Source: Pholiota molesta
Taxonomy: Eukaryota > Basidiomycota > Agaricomycetes > Agaricales > Strophariaceae
DNA length: 64,000 bases
Reading direction: 5' to 3'
Assembly (NCBI GenBank): GCA_014925825.1
Contig: JACGCK010000013.1
Span: forward strand, 310,001 to 374,000
The notes beneath the pieces are model-generated. The model was given only the letters and a program-made list of their open reading frames with translations. It was not told where the DNA came from and did not search any database. Each line of letters begins with the position of its first letter. The stretch's first letter is position 1. Shown here piece after piece: positions 11,673 through 24,197 of the stretch. The position numbers were made by a program, and so were the translations under genes.

Positions 11673-13542
11673 ATGGCGTTGTCAACGACGCTGAGCCTTT
11701 TCAAGGAAAGGCTCCAGCAATTCTCTGCGGAAGCCACCAACCTCCAGGCCATCTGCGACTCGACCACCTCGATGAGCCCCTCGAAGCGCAATGTAGACGC
11801 TCGAATTATCCAATTTTGCACCTCAGACCAGGCTCAAGCCCCAACGCCGCCGCCGACTTCCCTGCGCCCCATCCTCCCCACCGAGGTCCTGGATATCGTC
11901 TTTTCGATGCTCTCGAAGGAGCAGCTGAAACCGCTGCTGTATGCGAACTCGTTCATATCGGCGTTGGCGACACAAAGACTGTACCATGACGTCGTGCTCG
12001 CGCGCCCTGCGGTCATCGTTGCGTTCCTGCGGACGGTGTTGGCCAGCGACCGGCTGCCTTTGCTCGTGCGGAGCCTGGATATCGACGCTACCAAGTCGGA
12101 GACGGTCACCATCGGTTCGACGATCTCGCCTTTCAGCATTGGGGACGGCGGGGCCGAGAACGGGGCCGAGAGCAGTGCAGAGGCCGAGCCTCTGCGCTTC
12201 GCCTCGCACCCCAGCGCGAGGCCCACCCGCACCATCGTGCAGCGGAGCAAGGCGATGCCCACGCGCGGCTTCTACGCGCTGCTCGCGCGCGGCCTGCGGC
12301 GCATGCGCGGGCTCGTCTCGCTCACGCTCGAGCTCCCGAAGCCGCACACGCCGCTCTGGATCTTCGACGGGTGCGCGTTCCGCCTGCGGCAGCTCACGAC
12401 GTCGATGTACTGCCGCCGCCCGCTCGCGCGCTTCCTCGAGACGCAGGGCGCGCTCGCGGAGCTCACGCTGCGCGGGTACCAGACGGACGCGCTCATGTTC
12501 CTGCCGTTCATGGACCCGGGGCTCGCGCAGGCGAGCGCGCAGGACGGGGGCCCGCCCGTGGGCGAGGACGTGTTCAGGCTGGCGCCGGGGTCGCTGCCCA
12601 ATTTGCGCGCGTTCAACGCGGTGCATGCGGACGCTGACCTGGTGCGTGCGGTTGTGCAGGACCGTCCGGTGGAGGTTGTGTCAATACCGCTCTTTCCGGA
12701 GAGGAGTATCGCGACTCTTGATGCGTTGTGTGCGTCGAGCGCCCCGTTGAGGAGGTTAAGTGTTATTAGCTTCGATCCGACGGCACCTGGGTTCCTCTTT
12801 GAAGCTCTGGCGAGGCGATTTGTCGATTTGGAGGCGCTGCATTTGGTTCTGCTCATGGCGGAGTACGATCAAGTAAGTTGCAATTTTTTCTGTTTGCTTT
12901 GCAGAGAAAATAAGAATGAAACTGATTTAAATCTTTTTTTATTTCCAGGCGCTCTTAGAACGATCTGCGGTTGTTCTTTCTAACTTCAAGTGCTTAAAGG
13001 TATGACAGTCCAACGCGCTGCATAAAAATTTATTCAAAACCTTTTCACCAGTACATAACCTTCATGGCCGCGCCTTCCCGCTCAACGCCATCCGCAAACC
13101 CACAACCTCCGCATACCAACCCCCCTCCCCCACCGTCCCCGGAAATCCTCCCCCCACCGTCCCCGGAAATCCTCCCGCCGCCGCCGCCGATCCTGCAGCA
13201 CCCTCCAACCCCGACCCTACACCGGAATCCGACGCAGACGCCGATGCCGACGCCAATAGCGAGGCAGACATCGCGGCGCAGTGGCACCGCGCGTGCCCGA
13301 CGCTGCGCACGATCATTCTCCCGAAGGGCCGCGTGTGGTTCCAGAGTGCGGTGGCTCCGAGTTCTTCTCCGGCTGGAGCGGGGGCCGAGACGGAGGCCGG
13401 GGCTGATGGAGGTGGTGGAAGTAGGGAGGTGGATGTGGGCGAAGGGTCTGGGTCTGGGAGCGGGGATGGAGTGGAGATGGCGGTGGGCGATGTGCAGGCA
13501 CCGGCGCAGCAGCAGCCGCAAGTGGTGTGGTCGGCTCTATAA
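11673..13542 (+). CDS. F-box-like protein, C-terminal frame broken
   Basis: Exon 1 (11673-12872, 400 codons) carries an N-terminal helix, then an F-box-like segment (ILPTEVLDIVFSMLSKEQL near residue 65) and leucine-rich-repeat-like helices, as in fungal F-box adaptors that recruit substrates to SCF ubiquitin ligases. Exon 2 is 12949-12999. The last exon starts at 13052 as YITFMAAPS. The conserved ending WHRACPTLRTIILPKGRVWF lies one frame away and runs to the stop at 13540-13542. One base is therefore missing, or an extra intron lies, in the C-rich stretch 13090-13260. A C-run contraction is the simplest reading. The middle of the gene is very GC-rich, which produces long antisense frames that I treat as shadows. 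Confidence 0.7.
13131..13178 (+). repeat. 24-bp tandem repeat in coding exon
   Basis: Two copies of a 24-bp C-rich unit with period 24, so frame-neutral. It adds eight residues to the proline-rich linker of the F-box-like gene. Confidence 0.85.
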
Positions 13543-14086
13543 GTTATTGGAAATGACAAAGGTTGAATACTTTGAGTGCTCTGGCAGATGTTTGTTGTTC
13601 GTATTTTTTCAGATCGATGCATGGCATGATTCAGATATTTTTATAATCAAGGTATTCCCTCTGAATGAACGGTGATTTGCTTCGCACATTGGTACTGTAA
13701 TTTGTGCGGTAGTATACCCAACTTTCCACAGAAACGCAGTGTAACCAACAATGAGCTCCCATATAGTGAGGCCAACAAGAGGCCCATTTGAGGAAGAGTC
13801 GCATGAATCATCCCATTTCCAAGTTCGTCACTCAAAATTAAATTGGGGTTGAGACAGCTGTTCGTGGCATTGAAGTGAGGAGCGAGAATGGAAATATATG
13901 TAGGTCCGATGTAGACCCACAGACTTACGGTATAAATTCACAAAAGGGTATCAATACAAAGATAAAAGCGAATGTAAATTCACCAATCCTCCGGTCAAAA
14001 ATCCATCCATAGCAGCGAACTAGATATGATTCGAAGACGACGACGCCTCTTCGCAGCCCTTTCACCTAAACCCGCCTGATCCTGCC
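13543..14086. other. Intergenic, nothing recognised
   Basis: AT-rich 3' flank of the F-box-like gene. No gene or repeat is supported on either strand. Confidence 0.5.
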
Positions 14087-16451
14087 TTATTTGAATCGGT
14101 TTTCGGTTTTCGAGAGGATCTTCCGAGGCTTCGCGTGCTCGTCTGGCCTGTTGGTGGTTTCTAGATGTTTCCTGATGGCGTCAATGAAGTAATGCTGCGC
14201 TTTCGGGTGGTTCATGCGGCTCTGATACTTGGTATACAGGTGAGGTATCGCGGACGAGTATCGAATGATCATCTGGAATTTTTCGATCGTGGGCTTCCGT
14301 TTTCTTCAGAGCCTCGAAATCAACGGCGTCAGGTGGTTTCTCATTACGAACTTTTGGAAATCCGACGAGTTCTTCACTAGCGCGTCCAGCTCAGTGCGTC
14401 CGTTGACCTCCAGCCTAGATAGAGAATCCGTTGGGAAGAGATTTTGCTTTTGATTTGCCTCGTCTGACAAGTCCACTTCCGTCGACATAAGCCTCGTCAA
14501 ATGCCCGCAATTGGTTGGACCGCGTCGTCGTAGAAGATAGGTGTAGCTGGAGCTGCTGATGTGGATGCATCGACCCTTAACAGAGGCCTACGACGAACGT
14601 TGTGCTCCGTGCATCACAAGGCGATCCAAAGTAAAACATTGGAAGGTTGATGCACGGCAGTCTTCGATTTGTTGGGATCAGGTTGGAGCGAAGAGTAACA
14701 TCGCGGGCTTGAATTGCCATGTTCCCTAAGTGCTGCGTAAGAAATCAACATATAGTGAGCAGAAGCATAAATCTCACCATTCGAGAGGCGACCACAACTA
14801 TTCGAGTTTAGATTGGCGCAAAGATCCTACCAAGCGAGCAGCTCGGAAAAAAGGGAGAACGAGCTTCGTAGCGCGGAGGGTATGGGATCAAGAAAGGCTT
14901 GTCATTTGTGGAGTCGTCGCCATCAATGTGCAGAACTCGTAGTGGTCTTTGCTGATGTCCTTTCGGCGATCCTGGCAAGGCGCCTCCTCCATGATCATTC
15001 ACCTCGTCGGATGCAACGGAGACAATGGGGACATATCCCTTGCTGACGGTCGAGATGCGAAGAACGCCAAAGGAAAACAGCCGAAAAAAGGGGGCTTTAC
15101 CAGGTAGTGGAGACCACAGGAGACAATGGCGCCAGCGCAATCCCAGCGAATAACGCGCGTGGTTTTGGCGCATAGGCGAATACGGACAGCTGCGGTGTTC
15201 TGAACGTTCAAAGTGGCATACGTAGGGAGGTGCGTATCTTGGGTCCGTTGGATCGAGAAACAAATTCGCGTTCTCCAACGTCTTTAACTCGACGAAGGCC
15301 AATACCCTCATTCATAAAGCTGCCTGGGCTATCGTAGCTGGCTGGACTATCTGTCGCCTATGATATAAAGCAACGTCACTGACTCTGACGTCAAAGGCGA
15401 AGCGGTGACGGAGGCCTCATGGAACCGTTGGTATGTGGCGTTATCTTTGTGAATGCGGTTCGCAAAGCTACCATGACGCTCCTCTCCATGAAGCCGCAAG
15501 ATCAGCGACCACGTCGTACGCGAAGATAGGCAGCATTGGACGAGCAGGAAACAAGTTCGTCCAAAAGAGCTGTCGTAGTGGGTAGCAAGAGGATGGCAGC
15601 AAAAGAACGGGCTGAGTGTGATGGTATTTGGAAGGGAGTTTGCGTGGGGTACACGAATTATGTTGTCATTGCGGTTGGGTTATCGTTCGCGCTTGCATAG
15701 CGGCTTTGAGTTCTTCAAGCTCAAGAAAGTCGTCAGCCATCGGCTGGCGCATCAACAGGATGCACAAAACTGGGTTCGTCCGCGAAGTGAATCGGTGTAA
15801 GAGGGTTCCTGGAACCGGCACTGGAATCTGATTCCCATGGTAAAGTGGATCGACGGTAACAGGTTTGACGACATCGAGAACACGTATAACAAGCGCAGGC
15901 CCTAGCTCTTTATGCTCCGGAAGATCAGACAGTTCAAATTGAATTTGATAGGACCTGCAGAAAGGGGTGTCAGCGCGACAGGTGAGGGTTAGAAAATAAA
16001 AATCTCTGACCAGTCAGTGGCTTTATTACGGAATAATTGGACTGTTTCACAAATGCCTTGCGAGAAAACTTAGATGGATAACCTTTGCGCAGGTAACATA
16101 AGTTATTACGCGCTGTGCTTGAGCGAGATTTATGTGGAATGGTTCGAAGAGGGAATGATGAGATGTTCCCGCCTTTCGTGAGATGCCCAACTTGTTGTTA
16201 TCGTTGATGAGCTCCTTGTCTATCGGATTTTCGGCACGCAATAACGAAGGAAATCCTTTCTGTTCGTTAGTTTTGACCAGTTCCAGAATTTTGGGGCCCT
16301 CCTCTCGAGTCCAGCAAGTCCCGACAATCTTCGAACTCTGCCGCGCTATCGCAGATCCTGAAACGCACATCTGCGTAGAGTTCCTGCCCATCAGGGGATT
16401 ATGATGATAAAAAACCCTCTTGTGCCCTGAGGATAGAGCGTCGTCCGCCAC
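14087..16451 (-). pseudogene. Decayed FunK1-type protein kinase
   Basis: Minus-strand fragments in the right order resemble the fungal-specific FunK1 kinase family. They include LENANLFLDPTDPRYAPPYV (about 15280-15220), TTRVIRWDCAGAIVSCGLHY with LVKPPFF (15150-15085, compare the family's LIRWDRAGAVVTxxFxYxxxP), and FLIPYPPRYEARSPFF (14897-14850, compare RSPFGRATR). They lie in different frames with stops between them. The flanking stretches 14087-14500 and 15600-16451 are colinear open fragments, such as one containing PVPVPGTLLHRFTSRTNP near 15800, that I could not assign. No intact exon chain could be built, so this is probably a relic, though base-calling errors may exaggerate the damage. 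Confidence 0.5.
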
Positions 16452-19399
16452 CAGCGGTCTTCCAGATATTCACGACCATAGCTACATCGCAGCCGGTGTG
16501 CGTTGATGAGAGTGGGCACGACTGGCCGCACCTTCCCCGACAAACCGAGAACCTCCTGGCCTACTACCGACAGTGCTCAGATCGTAGCGTGCGCAGCTTT
16601 AATGTAGATGAGAAAGGGGGTCTCTTGCCGGTCTTCCCTGTCGATGGCTTGGGGAGAATCAACAAAATGTGCGGCATGCGCTTGTTGTGTGGTAGAAACG
16701 CACCGTAAGCATCCTCTTTCCTAAGGTCGACGTAGGCACCCGTACACACGGTATGAGACACCATAATTTCAGCTCCGAGGCAGGACAAAGATTGAGCGGG
16801 CGGAAGGAACGATAGAGGCGAGAGCGCGCAATAGCAGGCTAAGCATAGTTTGTGATGAGTCTGGGCAGGGTGTTCGCTGGGATGGGATCATGAATGGCAA
16901 GTGCAAGTGGGTGAAGCAGCATAGCCTGGGCCTAACAACGCGTCCTTGCAGGACGGGCAAGAACGTATGCCCTGAGCGTTAATGCGCTGAGCGTCGAGAG
17001 GCGTCGTCGCGTCGAGTTACGAGTAACAACCGGCACGTGCCAGTGCTGTGTAAATACATGTGATCGCGACTTTGCCTTTTTTAGCATCCTGATTCCAGCC
17101 TTGTGCTCCGTGAATTGAAAGAGCAGCGCAAGGCTTTTCCAGAAATAATGCGACGCCGGTCTCGCGATAGAAAACTTTCGGGGAGCTGGTTGAGGTTGCC
17201 AAATTAAATGAGATACTCTGATTGTCTGCCGTCTCCCTACCGCAGCAGCAACGCAGCAGCATCTATTATTTGGAGCTGAGCAAAGTAACTTAGTAAGTAG
17301 ATAAGTTCAAAGTAAAAACAGGAATGCTTTGGAGCGAAGCGTTAAGTCGTTAGACCTAAACCCTTCGGCTCTAATTCTCTGAGAAAGGAGAGCGTAAAGT
17401 TATTACCCCGCGAAGAGAAACATAAATAGGAAGGACCTTGTTTTTTATGCAAACGACTGAACGCCGGTGGTTCATACCCGCAACTGCACACACTGTAGAG
17501 CTATCAATAATCTCGTGGAATAACTCTCCAGATATCTACTGTATGAGTGGTATTGATTAGATAGGCTCAAATAAGTGTAAGCGATGTTGGAATATAAAAC
17601 GGTCCGAGAGCCTGATCATGAGCTAAGTGAGCAGGTGTGGAGTAAGTGTGCCTGACGGGCACAAGACGGGCATTCTTATAATTTTAGCTGCCATTTGTTT
17701 GACAGAAAGCGATGTTACCCAATCTCAAGGGCAGTGTATGTTGGATCCAAAAAGCCCGTCACGTCTACGCAGGCATGTTTCTTTTGGATGAATTTATCCC
17801 GGAATTCTGAGTAATGTAGTACCGAATAGTAAGATGGAGCGGGCATAATAATATGGTTCATGATAACCTCATAGTACAATCATAGTCGTAGGCACCAGCT
17901 GACAGTTTTGCAACATTTCTTCTGTCAAAGCTCAAGTGTTATCCACGAGACCAAATATTAATAGCTACATATTCAACGCATGAAGTCGATAACTGAGCGA
18001 GTGGTCTCACATACTTGCATATAGGCGAAGCAACCTGACATTGAAGCTTGAAGCCTTGTGTAAGTTGTGTTTTAACTTTGAACGCCACATTGACGTTCGT
18101 ATTCATTTCTTTGGTCTTCAGTTTGCACTTGGTTGGTGCACCGTCGGATGAGAAAGCGCCGGAGACAAATTCTTCGGCGGCTCATGGTCTTTGAACCATT
18201 CAGACAACGTACTGGGAATAACTAGCCAGATGTAATCGGCATATTTGACTATGTAGTAAATGGTATCATACCAGCGCCTTCTTAGCCTGTAATCGCCATT
18301 AATGGCAAGTGCAATGGCGCCTATGAATTCCGGCGTACGTCTTTCCGGCTCGCGGACATTCGACACGTTTTCGCTATTTGTGTTATCTTTCGGATCATTT
18401 AGAGATAAGTATTTCCTAGCAATCTTGGGAATCAGCGCAAAACTTTCCTGTTTGGGCAACCGGCGATGAGCGCGCTTGTTGACCTCCAACATCAACCATC
18501 TCTGCATTCATCTCCGCCACTTCTTGGATTCCGGCGCTAAAGGCAATCCACATCGCCGCATGAGCACCGCAACTCATACAGAAATATAGTGAATATACCA
18601 GCTATTCAGTGAGTATTCTCATTTTGCTCACACGCCGGTCTCTTTTCGAGAACAAATCAACCGGCAATGCCAATTCTCAGGCCAAACATGAGCGTGGTCC
18701 ACGGACAGCTCAAATTTTCAATTTCCTGAAGCGACATGGCGGTCTGCGATCCACTATCCACTTCTTCATTGCACTAGCAACGGTCTGGCCCACATTTGGC
18801 CATTGAACGTTAAACATCGAACGACCCGCATAAAATCCACCTTCGCTGAACAATCCAGCCATCACGCCGTCGCGCTCTCGTGATCCAACGCATTACGATA
18901 CAAGAAGGACGCTTTCGACATATCTGAAGATATTGTACGGGAATCTTCCCCAAGAATAAACCGTAATCTCTGGCTTCAGTCAACCTGGACTTCTGACATC
19001 GGCGAAATTTCCTTGCATCATTATCACGGTCGCGCTACCGCCGCCTACGCCTGGGACTGCGTAACCTCTCGCACAGTCCACGTGTGACACTCGCATCCAT
19101 TCACCAAGCCAGCACTGGAAAGAGTCCGTTGGAGCATCTTTACTTCCATCATTCGAAGTGATCGGACGTGGAAAATCACTGCGGTGGATAGAAGTATTTA
19201 TTAGCGGCGGATTGACAAAAGGTGAGTGTTTCCCCGATCCTATGCAGAGTTCTGTTGGCTTCCTTTCTGTACTCATCCTACCCTCTAGAGACCATCTACA
19301 CACCCGTCAATGCTTTCTTACACGCGCTGTAACTGTTACATACGACGCAATAGCAACCCCCTCCTATCTCGCATTTTCCAAACACCGCCCCGGAGAAAG
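16452..19399. other. Unresolved region
   Basis: Short minus-strand frames between 16560 and 17262 may continue the kinase debris, but I recognise nothing in them. 17263-18117 and 18508-19399 contain no supported gene. A motif GAACGTTAAACATCGAACG lies at about 18805. Confidence 0.4.
18118..18507 (-). CDS. Possible small hypothetical protein
   Basis: Uninterrupted 129-codon frame starting with ATG at 18507. It is rich in charged residues, with an aromatic patch (WYDTIYYIVKYADYIW). It has no family resemblance I can name, no intron, and no paralogue in this window. It may be a chance frame in a gene-poor region. Confidence 0.22.
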   Translation of the reverse strand: MQRWLMLEVNKRAHRRLPKQESFALIPKIARKYLSLNDPKDNTNSENVSNVREPERRTPEFIGAIALAINGDYRLRRRWYDTIYYIVKYADYIWLVIPSTLSEWFKDHEPPKNLSPALSHPTVHQPSAN

Positions 19400-21048
19400 C
19401 GCGTCAAATTTCTAATATCGACGCCGAAGTTTTACGCACAGAAGATGCCATCGTTGCCTCGTCAAACAACGCGCCTCCTCAAACGGAAGCGGAACACATT
19501 CGTACCGGCGGTCAGTCTTCCCCCAGAGCTCCTTACGATGATCTTCGAATTCGCGTGCTGTCCGAGCTCGGATGATGAAACATGCATGCCCAACACCGAT
19601 GAGCGCTGCGAGCTGTGTCCGGGAGGCTCGAACTTGGGAATATGTATCGGGCCCGGCGCCCTCACGCCATTATTCATCGGCACGGTGTGCTCAGCATGGA
19701 GGAATATCGCACGGAGTGCGTCGCAGCTGTGGAACTGCGTTAATATGCGGATCAGCAACAAGCACGCGGAGCGCAAGCTGCGCTGCTCCGTTACTGGCTC
19801 TCCAACTCCGGCCAACGCCCCTCACCATACGGCTTATCGAGGACGATGAGATGATAATGAAGAGAGGATAACGATGATGATTGGGGTATAAATTCCACGT
19901 CCACTGCAGTCATAGATGCCTCGTGGCACACGCGCACCAACTGCATACCGTCGACCTGTTCCTGCCAAGTTCATGGAAGCCCGCTTTAATTCGTATTTCA
20001 CGATGCCTGCCCCAACTCACGCACCTTACACTACGCGTCGCGGACAGCAGCCCCTCCCTCCCGCGCATGGATCTCTTCGCCTGTGCGCCGCAACTTCGCG
20101 AGGTCACCCTTGTAGGGTACTCCGTCGCAGACGTCTCGCTCCCGTGGGCGCAACTCGAGCGCCTGGACGGGGAGTACTTCAGCGCGTTCGAGTGTCTGGA
20201 GACGCTCCGCCTCTGCCCGCGCCTGCGCCGCTGCACGCTTGAGCAGCTATACCGCGGCGTATTCCCCATCGCCCCCGCGCCGATGACACACGCCGCGCTC
20301 GAGGTGCTCGAGCTGCTCGTGGACACCTCGATGGAGCTCGGGCGCTCCTCGGGGCGTTGACACTGCCTGCGCTGCGCTCCTTCGTGCTGTCGCTCCCCGA
20401 CGAGGAGCCGCTCATTCCACGGGTGCTGCCGCTCATCGCGCGCTCGGCGTGCGCACTGGAGACGCTCCATCTGGTTGGGATGACACCTCCGGAGGATGAA
20501 CTAGTGGAGTGCCTGAGGGCGCTGCCTGGGCTGCGGGAGCTACTGTTGCTCAACCCGGAGACGGAGAGTGGGGGAAAGTTCACGCAGAGGATGTTGGATT
20601 TGATGAACCCGACAAATACGAGGGGTGGCGACTGGAAGGGATGGAGATGGCGGAGGACCAATGGTGCGAGGAAGGTGTACGAGCGGGACCGGATGTAATG
20701 ACCTGCGAAGGCTGTCTTGTACCAGTTCTGGAGAAACTCGTCTATCAGGGGGCTGTTGCGTTCACCCCGCATGCGCTGGTTGGGTTCCTTGCAGATCGAT
20801 GGTGGGGCACGTCGCCTAAGGGCACAGAGATCGTCGACGTCGACTGCAAACCTTCGTACACCGAAGGGCCGACGAAGGCAGGAGCAGAACAGCGGCATCA
20901 GAAGCGAGCACCAGCGGTGAGGTTACTCTCGGCGACGTTCACGACGACGACGCAGATCCGGCTCGAGGGTGCTGACGCCGCGATTGTGCAGAAGCTACAG
21001 CGGGAGGGCATGCATTTGGAGTTCCTAGTCGATCCGAATGCTGACTGA
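19400..21048 (+). pseudogene. F-box family member, several frameshifts (copy 1)
   Basis: Clear member of the F-box family that fills the right half of the window. Segments in order: SNIDAEVLRTEDAIVA (19415), LPPELLTMIFEFACCP (19519), TPLFIGTVCSAWRNIA (19669), LLRYWLSNSGQRPLT-like (19780), LHTVDLFLPSSWKPALI (19938), APQLREVTLVGYSVAD (20085), LPALRSFVLSLPDEEP (20365) and IQKLQREGMHLEFLV-like (20990). The frame changes at about 19450, 19790, 19870, 20350 and 20610. The family's intact copies have one long exon, so these are breaks, not introns. It is more GC-rich and more divergent than the copies at 43-53 kb. Intact relatives are about 540-590 aa and probably act as SCF substrate adaptors (inference). 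Confidence 0.85.
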
Positions 21049-22212
21049 GGCGCAGAGTTTTGGCGTTCTGTGGACATCTGCGGATTTTTCAAAAAGGGCA
21101 ATGGATGCGGTGAGATCCTCTAGCTATGTTCTTCGTGGCGTCCGATACAACTTGGCGTCCTAATGGCACAGCGAAATTGCCGGGACTGGCAATGGTTAAC
21201 GCATTCGACCTAGAACCATCAGTCTTTCACCGGCCACCCCATCTTCATCATCTGTTCTTCCTCGCTGATTTGGCCACCGCATTTCGTTAGACAATCCGGT
21301 TCCGCACTTCAGGTACGCCACCCTTGATGATACTGGTGGTGATCTTGCTAATCAGTGGCATTCAGTCCATGGATATGAACAGCCTTGATTTTATGTGTCC
21401 CGCGTTGTGCGGCCGGTCATGTCTAGTCTGGTCACGATCTCGACCGTCGGCCTCGGTCAGCGCAACCCCGAACTTCCCAGCTCTTGTTCCCCTACTGCAT
21501 TGGTCTTGATAGAAATGACCATCCTCTGAGCGTCCACGCCCACCTCTTCATGATCATTTGCGTCACCTTTGCTCTCGCCTGTATTGTCAAGTACCGCATT
21601 CTCTTCCTCAGCGTTCATTACTACCACCATACCGACTCTTACATATAAGAATTTGATCGTGCATTCGTCTTCGTCACCACTTTCTGAACCGTCAACCGCC
21701 TGGGATCGTATGCGGTGCTACACGCAAACCGGCCTGTATGAGTATTCAATTCACAATCCCCATGATCCATCCTTCAACGTACCTCCCGATACTGAGGACG
21801 ATGTGCTATGTTGGACTTCAAATTCTGAAAATTGTTATTGTTGACGTTGTAGGGGGCCCAAGGTTGAAGTCTTGAAGATTTTACTCCAGTGTACTGGCTA
21901 CCCGGTGCCCTAATTTTAGGCGTATTGCTATTGGGATATATAATTTCACACCGAGAAACACAATGTGCATCCAAGCCGCGCGATTTTCCCGTTATCTTCC
22001 CGGCGGCGTACATCACCAAGGGATTGGTTTAAGTAGCTTCTGAAGTTTTTCAACTCCTCTTCGAGCACGGCTTTGGGCGTCTGATCAAGTCAATTCCTAC
22101 TTCTTAGTCATGGGGTTCGATGATAACAAATAATTTGGATACCACAACGAGACTGCTTCAACTAATCCGGTAGGACCTCGATTTACTTCTCTAAGATACG
22201 TGCAATAGGTGT
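21049..22212. other. Intergenic
   Basis: A 91-codon frame at 21569 shows no family features. Nothing else is supported. The 3' end of the DUF6534 gene lies at 22213. Confidence 0.45.
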
Positions 22213-24197
22213 CTAAACCATGCCGTCCATGAAGTTGGACTTTTTGTCAATGTAGTCTGGATCCTACAAATAGTGACATTAGTGGCCCCGTAATAATCAG
22301 ATAATATATGATACTCACTCTATCGATTTGGGATTGGTGATCAACGACGATATGGACTCCATCATCCCGCGTTCCGTTAGCCCTACCCCTCGATATGCCA
22401 TCCATCGCTATAGAGTTCCATTCTCGCCCGCTCCGACTGTCACCAGCGCTGCTTTGAGATTTAGCCGCGATATGTTGACGGGATTGAGGCTAGATAGCTA
22501 TGAGCACGACGTCAAAAAAAGATAGAGAACATACGTTGCCAAAGCACTGTTCATGTATACTGTGGAAGCGAAATTAATTTATCGTCATTTAAGTGCAGTC
22601 ATAAACGTACATTTTCCGCTCAGAGCAGGCCAATGAAGAAGTAATAGGTGCCCGGTTTAGCTAAAAACTATAATGACGTTGTAAGATGTATATTATCCAA
22701 GCCTATCCGACATGAACCTACCACAATCATGTTTACAGCAGCACAAAGCGCGGTCAACACTCCACGATTGATTGCATTGATCATTAACCTGTTCAGCAAG
22801 TTGTTGGTGCTGGAATATGAAAAACGCGTTCAGCCAGGTTCTTTTTTACTCCAGACAATCACTTACGCCTTAATCTGACCCTTATGTTTGCGCAAGCTCC
22901 ACAGAAGCGATGTTGTAATAACCAGATCACAAGTGAACGCCGCTGCTGCTTCTAGCGTTGTAATGGGCTGCAGTGAGGTAGAACGATGAGTTGACGGCAC
23001 AATTTGAGACGAAGCTTTAGACTCACAATTGTCTTATCAAGACCAGTAAGCAAGTGAATCTTAACACTATAGGACCCATAAGATCGACATTTCTCGGAAG
23101 CGAATAAGGATGTCACGAACGTGAGGATTGTTTGCACTGCAGAGGAACCTATATTAGTCTCTGCCTATAAATAACCCACGAGCGCTTACCTAGGCCGGCA
23201 CCTGAAATACATCACACATCACCCGAGGTCAGAGAATTATTACCGTGTTTGCGGCGCATCGCACAACGCACCAATTTGAGTCAGTGCCAGGATAACCTGG
23301 GCATTCATTTCAGTACTTTACGAAAAAAAATGAAAATGCACCCACAATTATCGCTGGAATGATCTTGTTCTTTTTGTCCACTAAAATAATGGTTTAACTT
23401 TCTATCAATTAGCCAGAATTTGAGGCTGCGCGCTTACAAACGTAGATGCAATAGCCGAAATATCTATGGTATACTTAGCAACATAATTTCGACACCAACT
23501 GCGATCGCAAGAGTACTCACATTTGCACAACAAAAGCTGATAGATACTATTGATATTGACTATCAGTGACGGCTTCTCGAAAGGTGCGATATCTCCTACC
23601 GTAGCGAAAAGCTGTGCCTAAAGTCGAAACGGCAATCCGTTTATCAGTATAAGGCATTTATCACCTCAGTGTATAGAGCACGTACCGAATCTTGCCTATG
23701 CAAAGCGGTGAAATGATCAGCAAGGGAATTGGGAAATATACTCAACGCCGACTTACCAGTAGATGACCAAGAGATTAGGGACATTTCCAAAATTATCAAT
23801 GAGATAAAAATATGTGATTTGGAAGAAGGTAATAATTTGAAACGTTTCTATCAACCTGCGAACACTCGGTATTAGTGGCATGAAACATGGTAGTAAGCTT
23901 CGAGAATGAGGAGAGGTGGAGGACGTACACAAGTAAAATCACCTGTTACAGTTGAGACGAAGTATTTCTATGAGTCCCAAGTTAACAAAAATGGTTCAGA
24001 TACTTACCATGCCCTTGATGCCCCAGTTATCTTTCGAATACCAGTGAAAGTACAGCCATGCTTGAAGCAAGCCGCAGCCCTGAAGTCTAATCCATGTTAG
24101 CGCTCCTCACGATCATTTTAGAGAAGATAACTTACAGGGTTTGAAGCCATATTGCCACTAGCCAAACTCCAAACGTTGAATCGAGCGGACTAGCCAT
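22213..24197 (-). CDS. DUF6534 membrane protein, two 3' frame breaks
   Basis: Multi-exon seven-helix-type membrane protein of the basidiomycete DUF6534 family, function unknown. It begins MASPLDSTFGVWLVAIWLQ at 24197. Landmarks are LLQAWLYFHWYSKDNWG, YLSAFVVQIYFGYCIYV, AAAAFTCDLVITTSLLW, FLAKPGTYYFFIG, SGKLYMNSALATLN, and the ending SNFMDGMV before the stop at 22215-22213. Early exons are 24197-24136, 24086-24008, 23942-23929 (14 nt), 23855-23757, 23695-23686 (10 nt), 23617-23600 (18 nt), 23546-23521 and 23463-23438. A 12-nt exon lies at 23201-23190. The frame is lost after FFIG (a TGA follows) and again after ATLN. Both points would be repaired by one more C in a C run (CCC to CC, CCCC to CCC), so the gene may be intact in the organism. 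Confidence 0.8.

Noticed and set aside
11823..12626. Long antisense open frame (267 codons) over the F-box-like gene
   Set aside because: It is very Arg/Ala/Glu-rich, lies on the complement of a GC-rich exon with good sense-strand coding features, and shows no family motif.
13062..13675. Open frames on both strands over the C-rich last exon of the 11.7-kb gene
   Set aside because: Low-complexity C-rich DNA is open in several frames. Only the frame with WHRACPTLRTIILPKGRVWF looks like family sequence.
14087..17262. A transposable element as the source of the fragmented frames
   Set aside because: I found no reverse transcriptase, integrase or transposase motif and no terminal repeats. The recognisable pieces are kinase-like.
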